From: Sapria himalayana
Taxonomy: Eukaryota; Streptophyta; Magnoliopsida; Malpighiales; Rafflesiaceae
Direction of reading: 5' to 3'
Length of the DNA stretch: 64,000 nt
Assembly: GCA_029783825.1 (NCBI GenBank)
Contig: JAREIK010000343.1
Span: forward strand, 1,848,501 to 1,912,500
Below are positions 1-11,211 of the stretch, in pieces. A program made the position numbers and the translations under genes. The notes beneath the pieces were generated by a model. The model searched no databases. It was given only the letters and a program-made list of their open reading frames with translations, and was not told the DNA's origin. Each line of letters opens with the position of its first letter. The first letter of the stretch is position 1.

Positions 1-30
1 AACCAACATACATGATCTAGCTTAAATTGG

Positions 31-130
31 CATGATCTGGCATGGCCTGGCATGACTCGACATAGCCTGGCATGGCCTGGCATGACTCGACATAGCCTGG
101 CATGGCCTGGCATGACTCGACATAGCATGG
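31..130. repeat. 10-bp minisatellite with 30-bp higher-order unit
   Basis: Ten consecutive 10-bp blocks of the form CATRRYYYGR. From 51 they cycle in a fixed order of three (CATGACTCGA, CATAGCCTGG, CATGGCCTGG), which gives an exact 30-bp period for nearly three cycles before degenerating at 121-130. The CATGGC words resemble the subterminal repeats of the hAT elements elsewhere in this window, so it may be a hAT subterminal fragment cut off by the window edge. That origin is inference. Confidence 0.85.
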
Positions 131-179
131 CATGACCAATTATGAGATGTTGTAATTGGACTAATGCTGAAATATTTAC

Positions 180-1030
180 TTAGGAGTTATGTCCTCTTTT
201 ATAGAGTCAATACTAGTTTAAGGTTGGAATAGCTAATATGATTCATTGTCAAGACCTTGATCTATGAGTCAATACTAGTTATGAGTCACAACCTATTTTG
301 GGTGGTTGTAACTAGAGACTATGCTTTGGAGTCATAACATATATTGTGAAGTCATGACTAATCGTTAGTTGTGACATATACTTTGGAGTCACAACTTAAA
401 TTATAAAGTCGAGACCCAATTTAAGTTTCAACTATATTATGGTGTCACAAAAATATTCAATGTTATTGTAAAATCATTATTTTTACAATATATTTTGTTT
501 TTTTGTGATTGATTGGATTAAGGATTCAAGTCGTAATCCTATCCTATGCTGTAGCACTATGAATGAAACCATAACATAATAAGTATTATCATGACTTAGA
601 ACTTAAATGTAAGAGATTTTTTAGGTTATGAGTTGTTTCATTGTTTTCTAGTTTTTTTCATGCTCATCTACAAAGATAAATTGTAGAAGACTATTCCTCT
701 CTTTCTCTTCTCTCTCCCCCATTTACTTTCATGAGCATTTTTGATTCTTCTTTGTTATCTTTTATTGTATAATAATTCATCTATGAGAGAATATTTCTTT
801 CCCTGCTTGAAATCATAAACCAACATCGAGGGATCCCTTCAATGATTCCTAGTTTGTATGAAATGGAGAATATGCAGGAAAAACTCAGATTATATTTCAC
901 CTCCATATTTTTACTCGAAGGTGATACCATTTGGTATTTAAAGGTGATTCTCTCGAAAATATGCATATTTAATATTTGATATCAAAGCTTGTCTTTGGTA
1001 CCCTGATCTATAATATTTAGTATCAAAGTC
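180..1030 (+). mobile_element. Degenerate LTR-like block and leader of a retrotransposon
   Basis: Positions 240-470 hold many diverged copies of a GTCATGACTT-like word. The order resembles 51600-51990, so the two are copies of one LTR family. Positions 700-900 match 8260-8470 (pyrimidine-rich stretch, an AGAGAATATTTCT segment, AAACCAACA, then AAAAACTCAGATT). Positions 931-943, 976-988 and 1016-1030 each carry a word close to the tRNA-Met primer-binding site TGGTATCAGAGC. No intact TG...CA ends could be fixed, so the limits are approximate. Confidence 0.5.
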
Positions 1031-1149
1031 AAGTGTTTGGGACCATTAGACTTATTTTTGTTATTGTAGCCTAGGTTTGATCACAAAACCTAGTTGGGTG
1101 CTCAAATCTAGGGTGTACTAGATTTATGGAAAACTGAATTTGAGATTGT

Positions 1150-1660
1150 GAGTACAGTGACAACTAATATTGAGATCGGCAAGTTTATGAGGAATGGTTC
1201 GAATTATGGAAATTAAAAAAGAAAGATATACTCATTGATAGAGATTACTAGTATATAATCAAAGAACCAAATACAATGATGACCAATCAGAAATTATAGA
1301 TGACTTCTAAGAACAAAGTCAATTTCGATTAGTTGGATCATAGAAGAAGAGGCTTGATCTAACTATGTATTGTAGATAATGTCTTAAAAAATATTTTGGA
1401 TATTAATTAATGATAGATTTATGAAAAAAATTGGAATTCCTTTATTGAGGCAAGTCATTGGTAAACAAGTCATTCTTGAGGAACAAGCTATATAAACCAC
1501 ATATTTAGGAGATCGATACATTCTCCTCACATTTGTATGAATGTAATATACTCATTAAATAGTTTGGTATATTTGTTGTGAGATCATTAAGGATTAAAAA
1601 TAATTATCCTTTTCTATTCACTACTTGATTCTTAGGATAATTTTATTATTTTCATTGATA
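1150..1660 (+). pseudogene. Ty1/Copia gag remnant
   Basis: Read on the plus strand with several stops and frame changes, this stretch gives short peptides that resemble the UBN2-type Copia gag. An early segment reads like ...KFMRNGSNYGN, and near 1355 there is LCIVDNVLKNILDI, close to the usual (I)xLCLADNVLxN(V/I)xD. It follows the LTR-like leader at 180-1030, as expected for a 5'-to-3' element. It is far too broken to be expressed. The assignment rests on these short matches only. Confidence 0.45.
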
Positions 1661-2747
1661 GTGGTACAAAAGACCTATCTTATGAGATAGTTATGGGTAG
1701 CTTAACTATTAAAGGAAACAAAACAAAACAAAACAAAAAATATTTCAAAAAACTCTAAGGATACATTGTATATAAGGGGGAGGATTGAGGAAGGATTTGT
1801 GTGGTATGAATGCACATCAAAGGCTAGATTAAGATCAATGAGTATGGATAAGCCATAGTTGAATTGCTTAAAATATAGTTTAGCTGAGTTCTTCAAGAGA
1901 CACTTCTAGAGAAAAAAATAAGTCATTATAGGTAAATTTGATGTCTCAACCAAAACATGTGTTGGGTCAACAAGATAGGGAGCCGTCCACTAGAGGTGAG
2001 ATTAATTTTGCTAAAATTTGTGTTGCTTATGTTGATGAGAATATTATATATATAAACACAAAGGTATCATGCCATGTGATACCTCATCAAAATTAGTCTA
2101 GCCAATATATTAGTCATTAGAAGGAGGATATATGAATATGGGTAATGACCTAAATGGGGAAGATAATCATTCAAGAAAAGGTTAAGATGAAGATATATAT
2201 TAGGACAATAAAATAACTTCTGAGAGAGATACACATTCCTAGTTTGAGTAGAAATTTGATCTTAGTGAGTACAATGATGGATGATGGTATAAAATCTTCT
2301 TGTGAAGATAAGGGTTGCAAGATGATGTGAAGAGCAATGATAAGTGCTCAAGGAACAAGGTACTTATACAAGCTATGAGTAATCACATAATTACTTCATG
2401 CATTGGGATCTTGAGTTCTAACAAGAAAAAAGACATACATAACAAGCATTGAATGCAATAGGCCTACCTACCCATTGAAAAGAAGTTGGCTAGAAGTATG
2501 TAGTCATGCATTGGAAATATGGTTTAATGATAAATTTTGAAGTTTAGACTTGGGAACATGTTATAGAAATATGGTGTTATTGAAAATACAATATCACAAT
2601 AGAGAAGTAGGCAAAGGAATCAAAGGAGGAACTACAAAACTAGTGAAGTCCCAATGGTGTTGTGACAGGGGGATTCAGAATCATGATAGGGAATCAAGCA
2701 AGATAGAGAACTTGGAGTTGTGAATGGGAAATACTCGAATGGCTAGA
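1661..2747. other. Degenerate repeat-derived sequence, no gene seen
   Basis: No open frame, splice structure or recognisable domain. By position it is probably the decayed interior of the retroelement that begins to its left. There is a short (AAAAC)n-like tract at 1720-1740. Confidence 0.4.
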
Positions 2748-2960
2748 TGTGATTTTTAAGTTAAAAGTCATAACTTTTAGTATTGTCGCAACTTTGTATT
2801 TTAGAATTTGTAGCACAAAGTCATGGATCTAAAAACCAGCTGTATTATTAGTCTCTTTCTTTCTTTAGATTGCTAGGACAATGAATGTCCATGACTATAC
2901 CATTATTGTATGTAACATAAAGGCATGGTGATAGGAATGACCATTACTTTTAGCACCATG
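2748..2960 (+). mobile_element. Fragment of LTR related to 7988-8430
   Basis: It begins TGTGATTTTTAAGTTAAAAGTCATAAC. The block at 7988 begins almost the same way and continues in parallel with AAGTCATGACTTT-like words, a GTTGTGGC/GTCGCAAC word, and an (A)CAAAGT(C/T)AT word. The two are diverged copies of the 5' part of one LTR. The 3' part is not recognisable here. Confidence 0.45.
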
Positions 2961-5900
2961 GCTTTTAACACCACTAGGATACTTGGTTGCTATGATATAA
3001 AGTTAATATCACCACCATAAAATATTTTATGAGCTTGTGTATCTATGATTCCAAGAAAGTTCCATCACCGAAAAAAATATGCTACATAATAAAATAATTA
3101 TATCAATGAGATGGCAGAGTCATGGTGTACGAAAATTGTAATTACTATTTTTGTAGAGTTTCATCTAATAATAAATGATTAAAGTAACCTATAAGATCAA
3201 TGAGGTATATCAAAGTCTTAACATAAAGAATACTATGGCTTTATATAAATTTTCACTCTCCTTTTTCTCAACAATCTACCAAGTATCATATTTCACAGTA
3301 AAACTAATCAAATTCACTACTATTCATCATACTTCAAAAACCATAATTAGAAAAATAATTCGACTTAAAATATCTCCTATACTAATATATCTTAAATAAT
3401 TTCTGAAATAACTAGAATTATTTAGTATTTAACATACCAAACAAACTTATATAATAAAGTAATTGCTCATTCCGGTGTAATTAGTCCCCCTCTATCTAAA
3501 AAAGTTGTACTTTCAATCTATTCTACATTAATGTTTACTTTGAATATGTTTGAGTATTATAGTATATCGAGAGTATGTGGCTACTTCTTTTTGTGGACAT
3601 GTTAATGATCACAATGAGGTTTAGGTTCCATGACTTTATAAGTAGGAACAAAATGATTTGTGTTAGTAGGTACATTTATTTTATAATACTATATAGAATT
3701 TTTTTTGGTTTGTCTTTTAAGCAGTAGCAGTACTACTTTTAGCGTCAGTAGATTTACCATCAAAGAGTTGTTAACTTTATCGATAATCTCAGCTATCCAA
3801 GCTAGCTTTGTCATATAATATCTCACTCTCTTTTCTTCTCAAGCCTTATTTTAGAATTGAATCACATCTATGTTTTCTTAGGTCTTCCTTCTTTTCTTTT
3901 ACTTTCTCAGGATGTCGCGTCTTTTTTGGTCACCAATGCTTCATCTTTAATGGATGTCATGACTTTTAAATTTATCATGCACTTCGAGCTTTTTTTTCTA
4001 GATCTTAAAATTCATCATGCTATAGTTTGGCACGGTTTATTTCTTTAGCTTTTGTATCTCCAAAGACATGGAGCTGGTCAAATTTGAGGCTTTCTTTCAT
4101 GTCTCCAATTGTTTTTCTATTTTTTTTGGATTTTCTAGAATTTTTATTTAAGCCATGTCTTCGCCTTTCACTTGATTTGTGACCAGTTGGGGTTTTGTCT
4201 TTACTTTCTCCATTTCCATTTTCTCTGAATCCTCTCCCTTTTTTTTCAGTACAATTATTAAGAAATTTTGGCTATCCTGCTATCCTTTTCCACCTCTTTG
4301 GAATTCTCTTCTTTGGATTCTTCTGAAGTCATGACATTGAAGAATAGAATAATTTAATAGTAGTCATTCTCTTCACCCTCAAATTTACTTTCATATCTCC
4401 ATTAATTCCTCCTCAACATTATTTTCCTCATCTTCTTTAGGCCCATAGCCTTTTAGAAAATCCTTTTACCTAAAATCCATGTTTTATTGTCTTGTAGTGT
4501 GTAGAAGGTTATTTATCCTTGAACAATCATTTTCTTCACCATCTAGTCTCTACATGTCTTTGTAAAGGTTAAATTTCTATTACTCCTCACCTATGTGAAG
4601 CATAACCTCTTTCTTTTTGACATCGATAATGGCTTATCCACTGGTTAAAAATTATCATTCCTTTCAGAAGATGTGCTCCCCAATTATGCATGATATTATA
4701 AATTTTTTTGGATCTTTCAACTTCTTCATATGTTTTTATTGAATAGTTACACTATATTTTTCCATCATGTTCACCATGCTATATATCTCTAACTTTCTAT
4801 TAATACCCATGATATCCTTCATTAATTTTATATAATTAGATATTTGAGACAAAGCTTAAACAAATTAGATATTTGATTTTAACTTTTGAAAAATAGTGAG
4901 AAACTTCTTAAATTGCTCATCCAAATTTATGTGTATAAAATGTTGTGGAACAATAATCTTTTAGAGAAAATTACCTTTAGCATCTTTCTCCATTACATTC
5001 ATCTTTTTAGTTTTTCAGGTAATCTTTATTAGCTCATTTGTTTCTCATTTTTCTTCAGTTAAAGTAGGGGAATTGAGTTTATCATTCATTTCCTTGGGTA
5101 TCATGACTTTGGAAAATTCTATGGCATTGGAGACCATGATTTTTTAAAATGTCATGGTGGGATTAGTAACTTAAGAAAAAGTCTTGGTGCTATCAGATCT
5201 AGCCTCCTTTATTTTTAGCTTCCTCTATTTGTTATCATTCAATCTCTTTGTCATTTCTAAGTACAAATGACAAGTACTTCCTTGAGGTTATCTCATTATC
5301 ACTCAATAGCTCTTCTCATTCATCAATAGTGCTAATTTTTTGAGTTTATTCTCTATGCTATTTATTATTGCATTCAAGTGCTCCATCTTCATCTCAAGCA
5401 TTGCCATATAGCCAACTTGAAGATCATTTCTTTGTTTCATCTCAGTCATCAACTATATCCATTTATCATCAATGAAAGACTATTCTTTAGGTCTTGAATA
5501 TGGATAATATGAACTCGATCCTCCTTGAATATTTTGTCACATAAAACTTTACCCATTCTTTGAAAGTTATCCAATATTCTATTTCTATTTTTCATAACCT
5601 TCATATAAAAAATTCTAATGATTTTTCATATTTAGATGATAATGTATCAAGATATTATTATTGGATCGATACAAAAACCATGTACTTTGCAAACTATTAG
5701 CCTCCTCCACATGATAAATAGGGTCAAAATTCATTTTTATTATAATTGCAAAATAGTGATTTCTCTAATTCCTTTTTGCTTCTACTCTTAGGCTTCTAAC
5801 TTTTTATGAAATACTTCCATCTTTACCTCCATGATGGTAAATCCCTCAACTAAAATAATTCAACTTATTTTCTCCCAAAGTTAAAAGTCATTCAAAGTTT

Positions 5901-7979
5901 AGTAGTTATTTTTTACTAACTTATCAAATTAATAATATACATCATCAAATGATTTGTTCATGATTGACCCACCAGAGGCCATATCATTGGTTTTATCTTT
6001 TTAGGGTAATAGTTCCCATTGTAGCAGGTTTCAGCTTGAAACTATAATTCTTATCTATATTGAGGGCATCTTATCAACAACTCTATAATCTAGTCCAAGT
6101 TTCATACAAAGTCTACAATTTCTCCTGATAGAATTGACTTATCTTACACCATAACTATTAGGTGATTTATTGTGGAATGAAGTTTGTTACAAAAGTATGC
6201 TCATATTCATCAAAACTCTCAATCGAGCATTAGTATAAGTACTAGAACCAACTATGTGTCTTATCTCTCAAAGAAAAAAAGAATTGACATATTATCATGG
6301 TATCCAAACTAACTCCATTCATTTTAACTGTCACATAACTCCAGAAATATAGAAACTCATCCATTTGAATCCTCTTATATCTTTCCACTGTATTGATGTT
6401 GTTGAACTAATAATATTCGACTCATATTCAAATTAAAATAATATTGATGTCGTTGATGTTGTTGATGTTGTTGAACCAATAATGTTATTGAATTATAGTA
6501 GGCTACAAATAGCCTTCCAACATGTAGTAACAATTGGACTATTGGATATTTTGTTAACCAACCCTTAGGGCTCTTTATTATTGCTAATATCTACCTTCTA
6601 CTTTTTTAAAATTCTCTGTCTCAAAATTGTTTTTCTAGTTCTTTTAAACTCTTTGTCGAAATATTTTAGCCCAGTCCATAAGGTTTGCTCACAAATGTGG
6701 TGGCAACAAACAAATAAATATTACCATGAAAAAGATATTATTATTCAAATTATTAAAATCAAAACTATCCTTTTTCAAGAATAGTAACGTCAACTAAAGT
6801 TGACAAATAAACTTATTAATCTTTGATGATCATGCAACAACTTTGGTGAAATTTTGTTATGATGCCTAATTTTTATGATTAGACAATGTTCCAAAATCTC
6901 TTTGGGAAATTGTCTCTTATCCAAATAGTCATGCAAGTATACAAGTCATATAAGTAACAATGTAGATTTTGTCTAGATATCAATCTCACATGGAATATTT
7001 AGATAATTCAATCAAACAACTAGTAGTAAATAATTTTCTAGTTGAAAGGATATTAATGAGTTTTTACTAATATTCTTAGATTTTAAGGTTGGTTCATTCA
7101 ATTATGTATGATGACTTATCTAAATAGTTTGGATAAGATTATGTATAGTTACAGTACCTTAATGACATACAAGGTGCTTTTCCACTATTGGGTCATCTCC
7201 AATGATAGTCCCTTTATAACTTTCTCTTTGGTACTTTACTACTAAAATAATAATTCATCACTTCTCAAGATTCATCCATATATCCATACCTTTTAGGTAA
7301 CTTATTAACTACACTTGATGGTTCTATCATATATTAATTCTTATTCTCTAACCTCATATGATATATTTACATGAACTGATATAATAGTAAAAGTATTTTC
7401 TCTTTTAGTTTTGTATGTATTATATTCACATAATTATAGTACTCTTTAACTCAAATATGATTAGTAGGAGTCATATGATAAAAAATAACTTACATTACTA
7501 TCACCACCTGATGAGACAATTCAGCTCGCATATGTCTCATGACTTACATATCACCATCTATGATTAAGACATTTTACCTCACATTAAAGTTGAAGCCAAT
7601 ATAAAAATATTTTATGGAAATACTCATATTAAAAGAAGATCAATTCTTCTAAAACATGAATAATGGATTGACTTATAAAAATATTCATAATTTTAATTTC
7701 ATAAAGTTTGTATTGCATGTCATAATTGGAAGGGATTATGACATAGTAATACACACAAACCCACAATATTTGTAATCAATCTTCCATTACACAATAAAAT
7801 ATATGAATCTCTGACCTCAATTTAGCCTAATATTGGTAAGGAATTTAGACAAGATAATTTAAGAATCATCTCTTAGAATTTGTTATTCCTAATGATAACC
7901 CTCAAGAGTTTCTAGGAACCAAACCCTAAATCTACAACACTCATTTTGAAAATTCCTCATTTTTTGCTTTTATAGTCAA
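2961..7979. other. Five kb of degenerate AT-rich repeat debris, no gene seen
   Basis: No supported coding exon on either strand. Positions 3850-5600 are pyrimidine-rich on the plus strand with scattered GTCATGAC words, like the LTR blocks elsewhere. Positions 7180-7950 resemble the repeat units at 52370-54560 in the order of short words (a CCCTTTATAACTTTCTCTTTGGTAC segment, TTTTAGGTAACTTATTAACTACA, and near the end CCTCAAGAGTTTCTAGGAACCAAACCCTAA). I read all of it as old transposon sequence. Confidence 0.4.
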
Positions 7980-7987
7980 ATGCATTG

Positions 7988-8432
7988 ATGTGATTTTAAA
8001 TTTGAAAGTCATGACTTTTATGAATGTTGTGGCTTTAGCTTTTGGTTTCTATAATACAAAGTTATAACTTTGATAATGATTTGTAACCTTTGTCTCTTTC
8101 TTAATTTAGTTTATCATGACATTGGGAATGATCCTGACTACACATTATATCTCTTTAAAACAAAGCCATAAGACTCGAAAAGTATCAAGACTTATCTTAT
8201 TGGCCTCAAGTCTTTTTCATGGTCAACCACAAAGTAACTAATAGAAGAATTTTCTTCTCTTGTGTTTTCTTGTCTCTCTTTTCTATCTCTCGTATTCTCC
8301 TCTCAATAGAATGTGTGCTTCTTCTATGAGATCTCTCATTATATAATATGTAATTTAATCTCTCAGAGAATATTTCTCCCCCTACACAGAAACCTAAACC
8401 AACACTAAGGAATCCCTGCAATGATTCTTAGT
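7988..8432 (+). mobile_element. LTR (plus orientation), probably Copia
   Basis: A TG start at 7988, GTCATGACTT-type words, a pyrimidine-rich tract at 8255-8300, and immediately downstream (8433) a primer-binding-site motif. The segment 8260-8470 is repeated at about 700-900. The exact 3' end is uncertain because no CA sits directly against the primer site. Confidence 0.5.
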
Positions 8433-8522
8433 TTGGTATCAAAGAGAGAATATGCCAGAAAAACTCAGATTAAATTCAACCTCCAGATTTTTAAACAAAG
8501 ATGATATCATTTGGTATCAAAG
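8433..8522 (+). promoter_or_regulatory. Two primer-binding-site-like motifs (tRNA-Met type)
   Basis: TTGGTATCAAAG occurs at 8433-8444 and again at 8511-8522. Plant Copia elements are usually primed by initiator tRNA-Met at TGGTATCAGAGC, which differs at one base over the shared part. Two copies 78 bp apart suggest a local duplication of the leader. Confidence 0.5.
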
Positions 8523-9679
8523 ATGATTGTAGACCTTGTTGTTCTTTGTTAGACTCTCTTAATTTTTTATCCTTCACTCTGACGAACAAATTTTTAGCAC
8601 TACACAAGTTTAATTCAAAAGAAATATTACAAAAAATTCTTTTATGATCCACAATCATCTATTATGAATTCTAATACATCGAAATTATCTTCTGGGCAAA
8701 CTAGTAATCATCTTATTTTGCTAAAAAGAGAGAAATTATTTCCTGAGCATCAAAATCCTTAGAATAAACTAGGATCATAAGAAAATTTAAGGCATTCACT
8801 AGGGTTCCCCAAGGACACTATTTAGAAAATTCATCAGCTTGACCCATCTACTCCATTATATACTTTGGAAAATTTATGCACAGTAAATTCAAGTGTTAGA
8901 TCCATACTTCACACTAAAATTTCAATAAATTTCAATAGGCAAAAGCTTAATTGGGATTCATGAGAATTTTTATCTTTATTTTGGAAATGCAAGAGGAAAG
9001 GTTAAAAGAGTAGAGAGAGAGAAGAGAGGGGAGGAGAGAGGCAAGAGTATGATTGATTCATGAGAATTTTTATCATTGTTGTATGAATGATAAAGAGAAT
9101 AAACTTTTTAAACCATAATAGCAAAAATTGACATAGCAAGCAAGAACACGAAATAAATGACCAACAACAAGAGATCAATAATCAATAACAATAAATTAGA
9201 AACTAGAAATAATAATTTTGCAACTAGTAAGCATCATTATAACAACATATTTCATAAGAAAAGGGCACTTTATTTTTATATTCCATATGAAAGAAAGATT
9301 TTCTCCATTAAAGGGATGGATAGGTGACTAAAGATTCAAAACCATAATCTCCCTCCTTGTTACTTTGTTTCGTCAGGAGAAAGAGAGAGTTCAATGCAAT
9401 TATTCTTCCATTTTTTAATTAATTAAGTAAATTTTATATCAACATTCATAATAAGAAATACATATTCCCATTATTCTATATTCTAGAGTCATCAAGTCAT
9501 ACACACATACAAGAGGAAACCATGTGACACTGATACGTAACAGAAATAAAATTACATTGTAAGATAAAACATAATATTTTAATAAAACAAACAAACAAGA
9601 AATAAATAAAACTATATAGGCTGAACCATGACCTAGTATGGGCACCATAGGGAGACCCAACAAATAATATATACATACT
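8523..9679. other. Retroelement-derived and anonymous AT-rich sequence
   Basis: Downstream of the primer-site motifs a gag should follow, but only stop-rich sequence is seen. Positions 9010-9040 are a short purine-rich (GAGAGA) tract. No gene is supported. Confidence 0.35.
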
Positions 9680-10022
9680 AAGAAGCACGACCACGAACAT
9701 GGACACGGACAGGGAGATACAACACGACAAGATACGTGGATACGGCAAATTCTAAAAAATTAGGATAAATATATGGCTAGGATACATGATAAAAAAAATA
9801 AAATTAAAAATTAAAAATTATTTTTTTATAAATATTAAGTATTTTATAAAATAAAAATAATGTATTAGTTTATTTTATAAGATAATATTTTAATATTATC
9901 TTATATAATATAAAATATTATTTTATCTTATGCATCCCCACAATTCGCCCCACATCCCCACAGTTGTTTTTAATTCGCGCGCCCCCTGCCTCCCCCTCAA
10001 ATCACGCCTGCTACCTGCGCCT

Positions 10023-10059
10023 ACTGGCCAACGTCGCCCATGCAGCGACGTTGGCCAGT
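10023..10059. repeat. Perfect 15-bp hairpin, 7-nt loop
   Basis: The left arm ACTGGCCAACGTCGC (10023-10037) and right arm GCGACGTTGGCCAGT (10045-10059) are exact reverse complements around CCATGCA. It is one of the few GC-rich segments in this part of the window and lies inside the candidate element at 9680-10210. Confidence 0.9.
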
Positions 10060-10104
10060 GAATGACAGTTGACACAACCATCCGATACACCACATGGTGT
10101 ATCA

Positions 10105-10162
10105 GATACAGATTGATCAATGATCAGCAACATGGCATATTAGATACAGATTGATCAATGAT
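10105..10162 (+). repeat. Exact 20-bp direct repeat, 38 bp apart
   Basis: GATACAGATTGATCAATGAT occurs at 10105-10124 and at 10143-10162. Each copy contains the palindrome ATTGATCAAT. Confidence 0.9.
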
Positions 10163-10210
10163 AGACCACGTAGAGGATCAGACGCATCCGTGCCGTATCC
10201 GTGCTTCCTT

Positions 10211-11055
10211 GTGTGCGCGTGTGGGTATTTATGTCAACTAAAAATAACGTGTATATGTAGACACATGCACAGACGATATTATTTTAAAAAAGTTGTGAAA
10301 TTTTACTTTAGTTTTGGTGTAGTATTAGAAAGGATATATCTGGTAGGTATTATTTTAATGTAATTTTTGGAATTATATTTTCCAAGACAAACTCAAAATA
10401 GAAACTAAATTCATGGGTTTCTTGCCAATTTTTTTCCACTAATACACAAATCATGTAAAGCACATGATCGTACCTTGAATAATAAAAATGTTGCTAAGAA
10501 ATTCTATGGCATGCCAGGGGAATGAACAAAAAACAAGGTAATTGATGACATTAAATTAATTATTTAAAACAAAATTTCCATCATTTTATCTTAAAAGGTT
10601 TGTATTTAATAAGCTAAAAGACAGGTCATAATATTAGCATCAGCTGATGAGTAAAATTAGCTGGGATAAATGTTTGGAAAAAAATCTAAGTAGTTAAAAA
10701 ATAAAAAGTAAGAAATTGACATTTAATCCAAAAAGACAATTTCAGTTCAAAAAACCAGCATCAAAGACAAACAGATTAATCAAGGAGGAAGCAGACTAAT
10801 AGAAAATTAATAAATAATAAGCGCATACTACCCATTTGTTTTACCTTATGTCATGTTTATGGGACATGAAATTTCCTTTTATAGTAATGTTAATTTAATG
10901 TGAGCACTATTAGAATGAGCCAACCCCTCTATCAATTATTGCAATAAACAATCAATAAAAAATTCATTTAATACTCCATTGAATCTTTTATAGTCATATA
11001 AAAATTTCCTTTCATACTAATTTTGAAATTAAAACATTTTTTAACTTAAATTCTC
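10211..11055. other. Anonymous AT-rich sequence, nothing recognised
   Basis: No open frame with domain similarity, no repeat structure and no RNA gene seen. Confidence 0.4.
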
Positions 11056-11065
11056 AAATATTCAT

Positions 11066-11201
11066 TTTTTTTTTTTTGGAAAGTCCGACGGTACGGCCGT
11101 TTTTTATTAATTAAAAAAGTATTTTTGTACAGAAGACTAAAAGACTGGCCGATTTAGGCCAGCCCTGCCAGACCCTACGCACCCTAAGGATTCTATGCAC
11201 G
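11066..11201 (-). mobile_element. 5'-truncated LINE, 3' tail only, with 10-bp TSD
   Basis: The minus strand reads ...CCTTAGGGTGCGTAGGGTCTGGCAGG..., then AAATCGGCCAGTCTTTTAGTCTTC, then AATTAATAAAA, CGGCCGTACCGTCGGACTTTCC and a poly(A) tail (poly-T at 11066-11078 on the plus strand). The same 3' end is present at 34905-35199. The insertion is flanked by AAATATTCAT at 11056-11065 and 11202-11211, an exact 10-bp target-site duplication. Poly(A), severe 5' truncation and a variable-length duplication are diagnostic of LINE retrotransposition. Confidence 0.88.
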
Positions 11202-11211
11202 AAATATTCAT

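Larger units (their letters stand above)
9680..10210. mobile_element. Candidate terminal-inverted-repeat element
   Basis: The left edge reads AAGAAGCACGACCACGAA and the right edge, reverse-complemented, reads AAGGAAGCACGGATACGG, so the first 10 bases match at 9. Both edges continue into CACGGACA/ACGGATACGG-type words that face inward. The middle is AT-rich on the left and GC-rich on the right, and contains the hairpin at 10023-10059. I could not find a convincing target-site duplication, so the superfamily is unassigned. There is no coding capacity. Confidence 0.4.
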
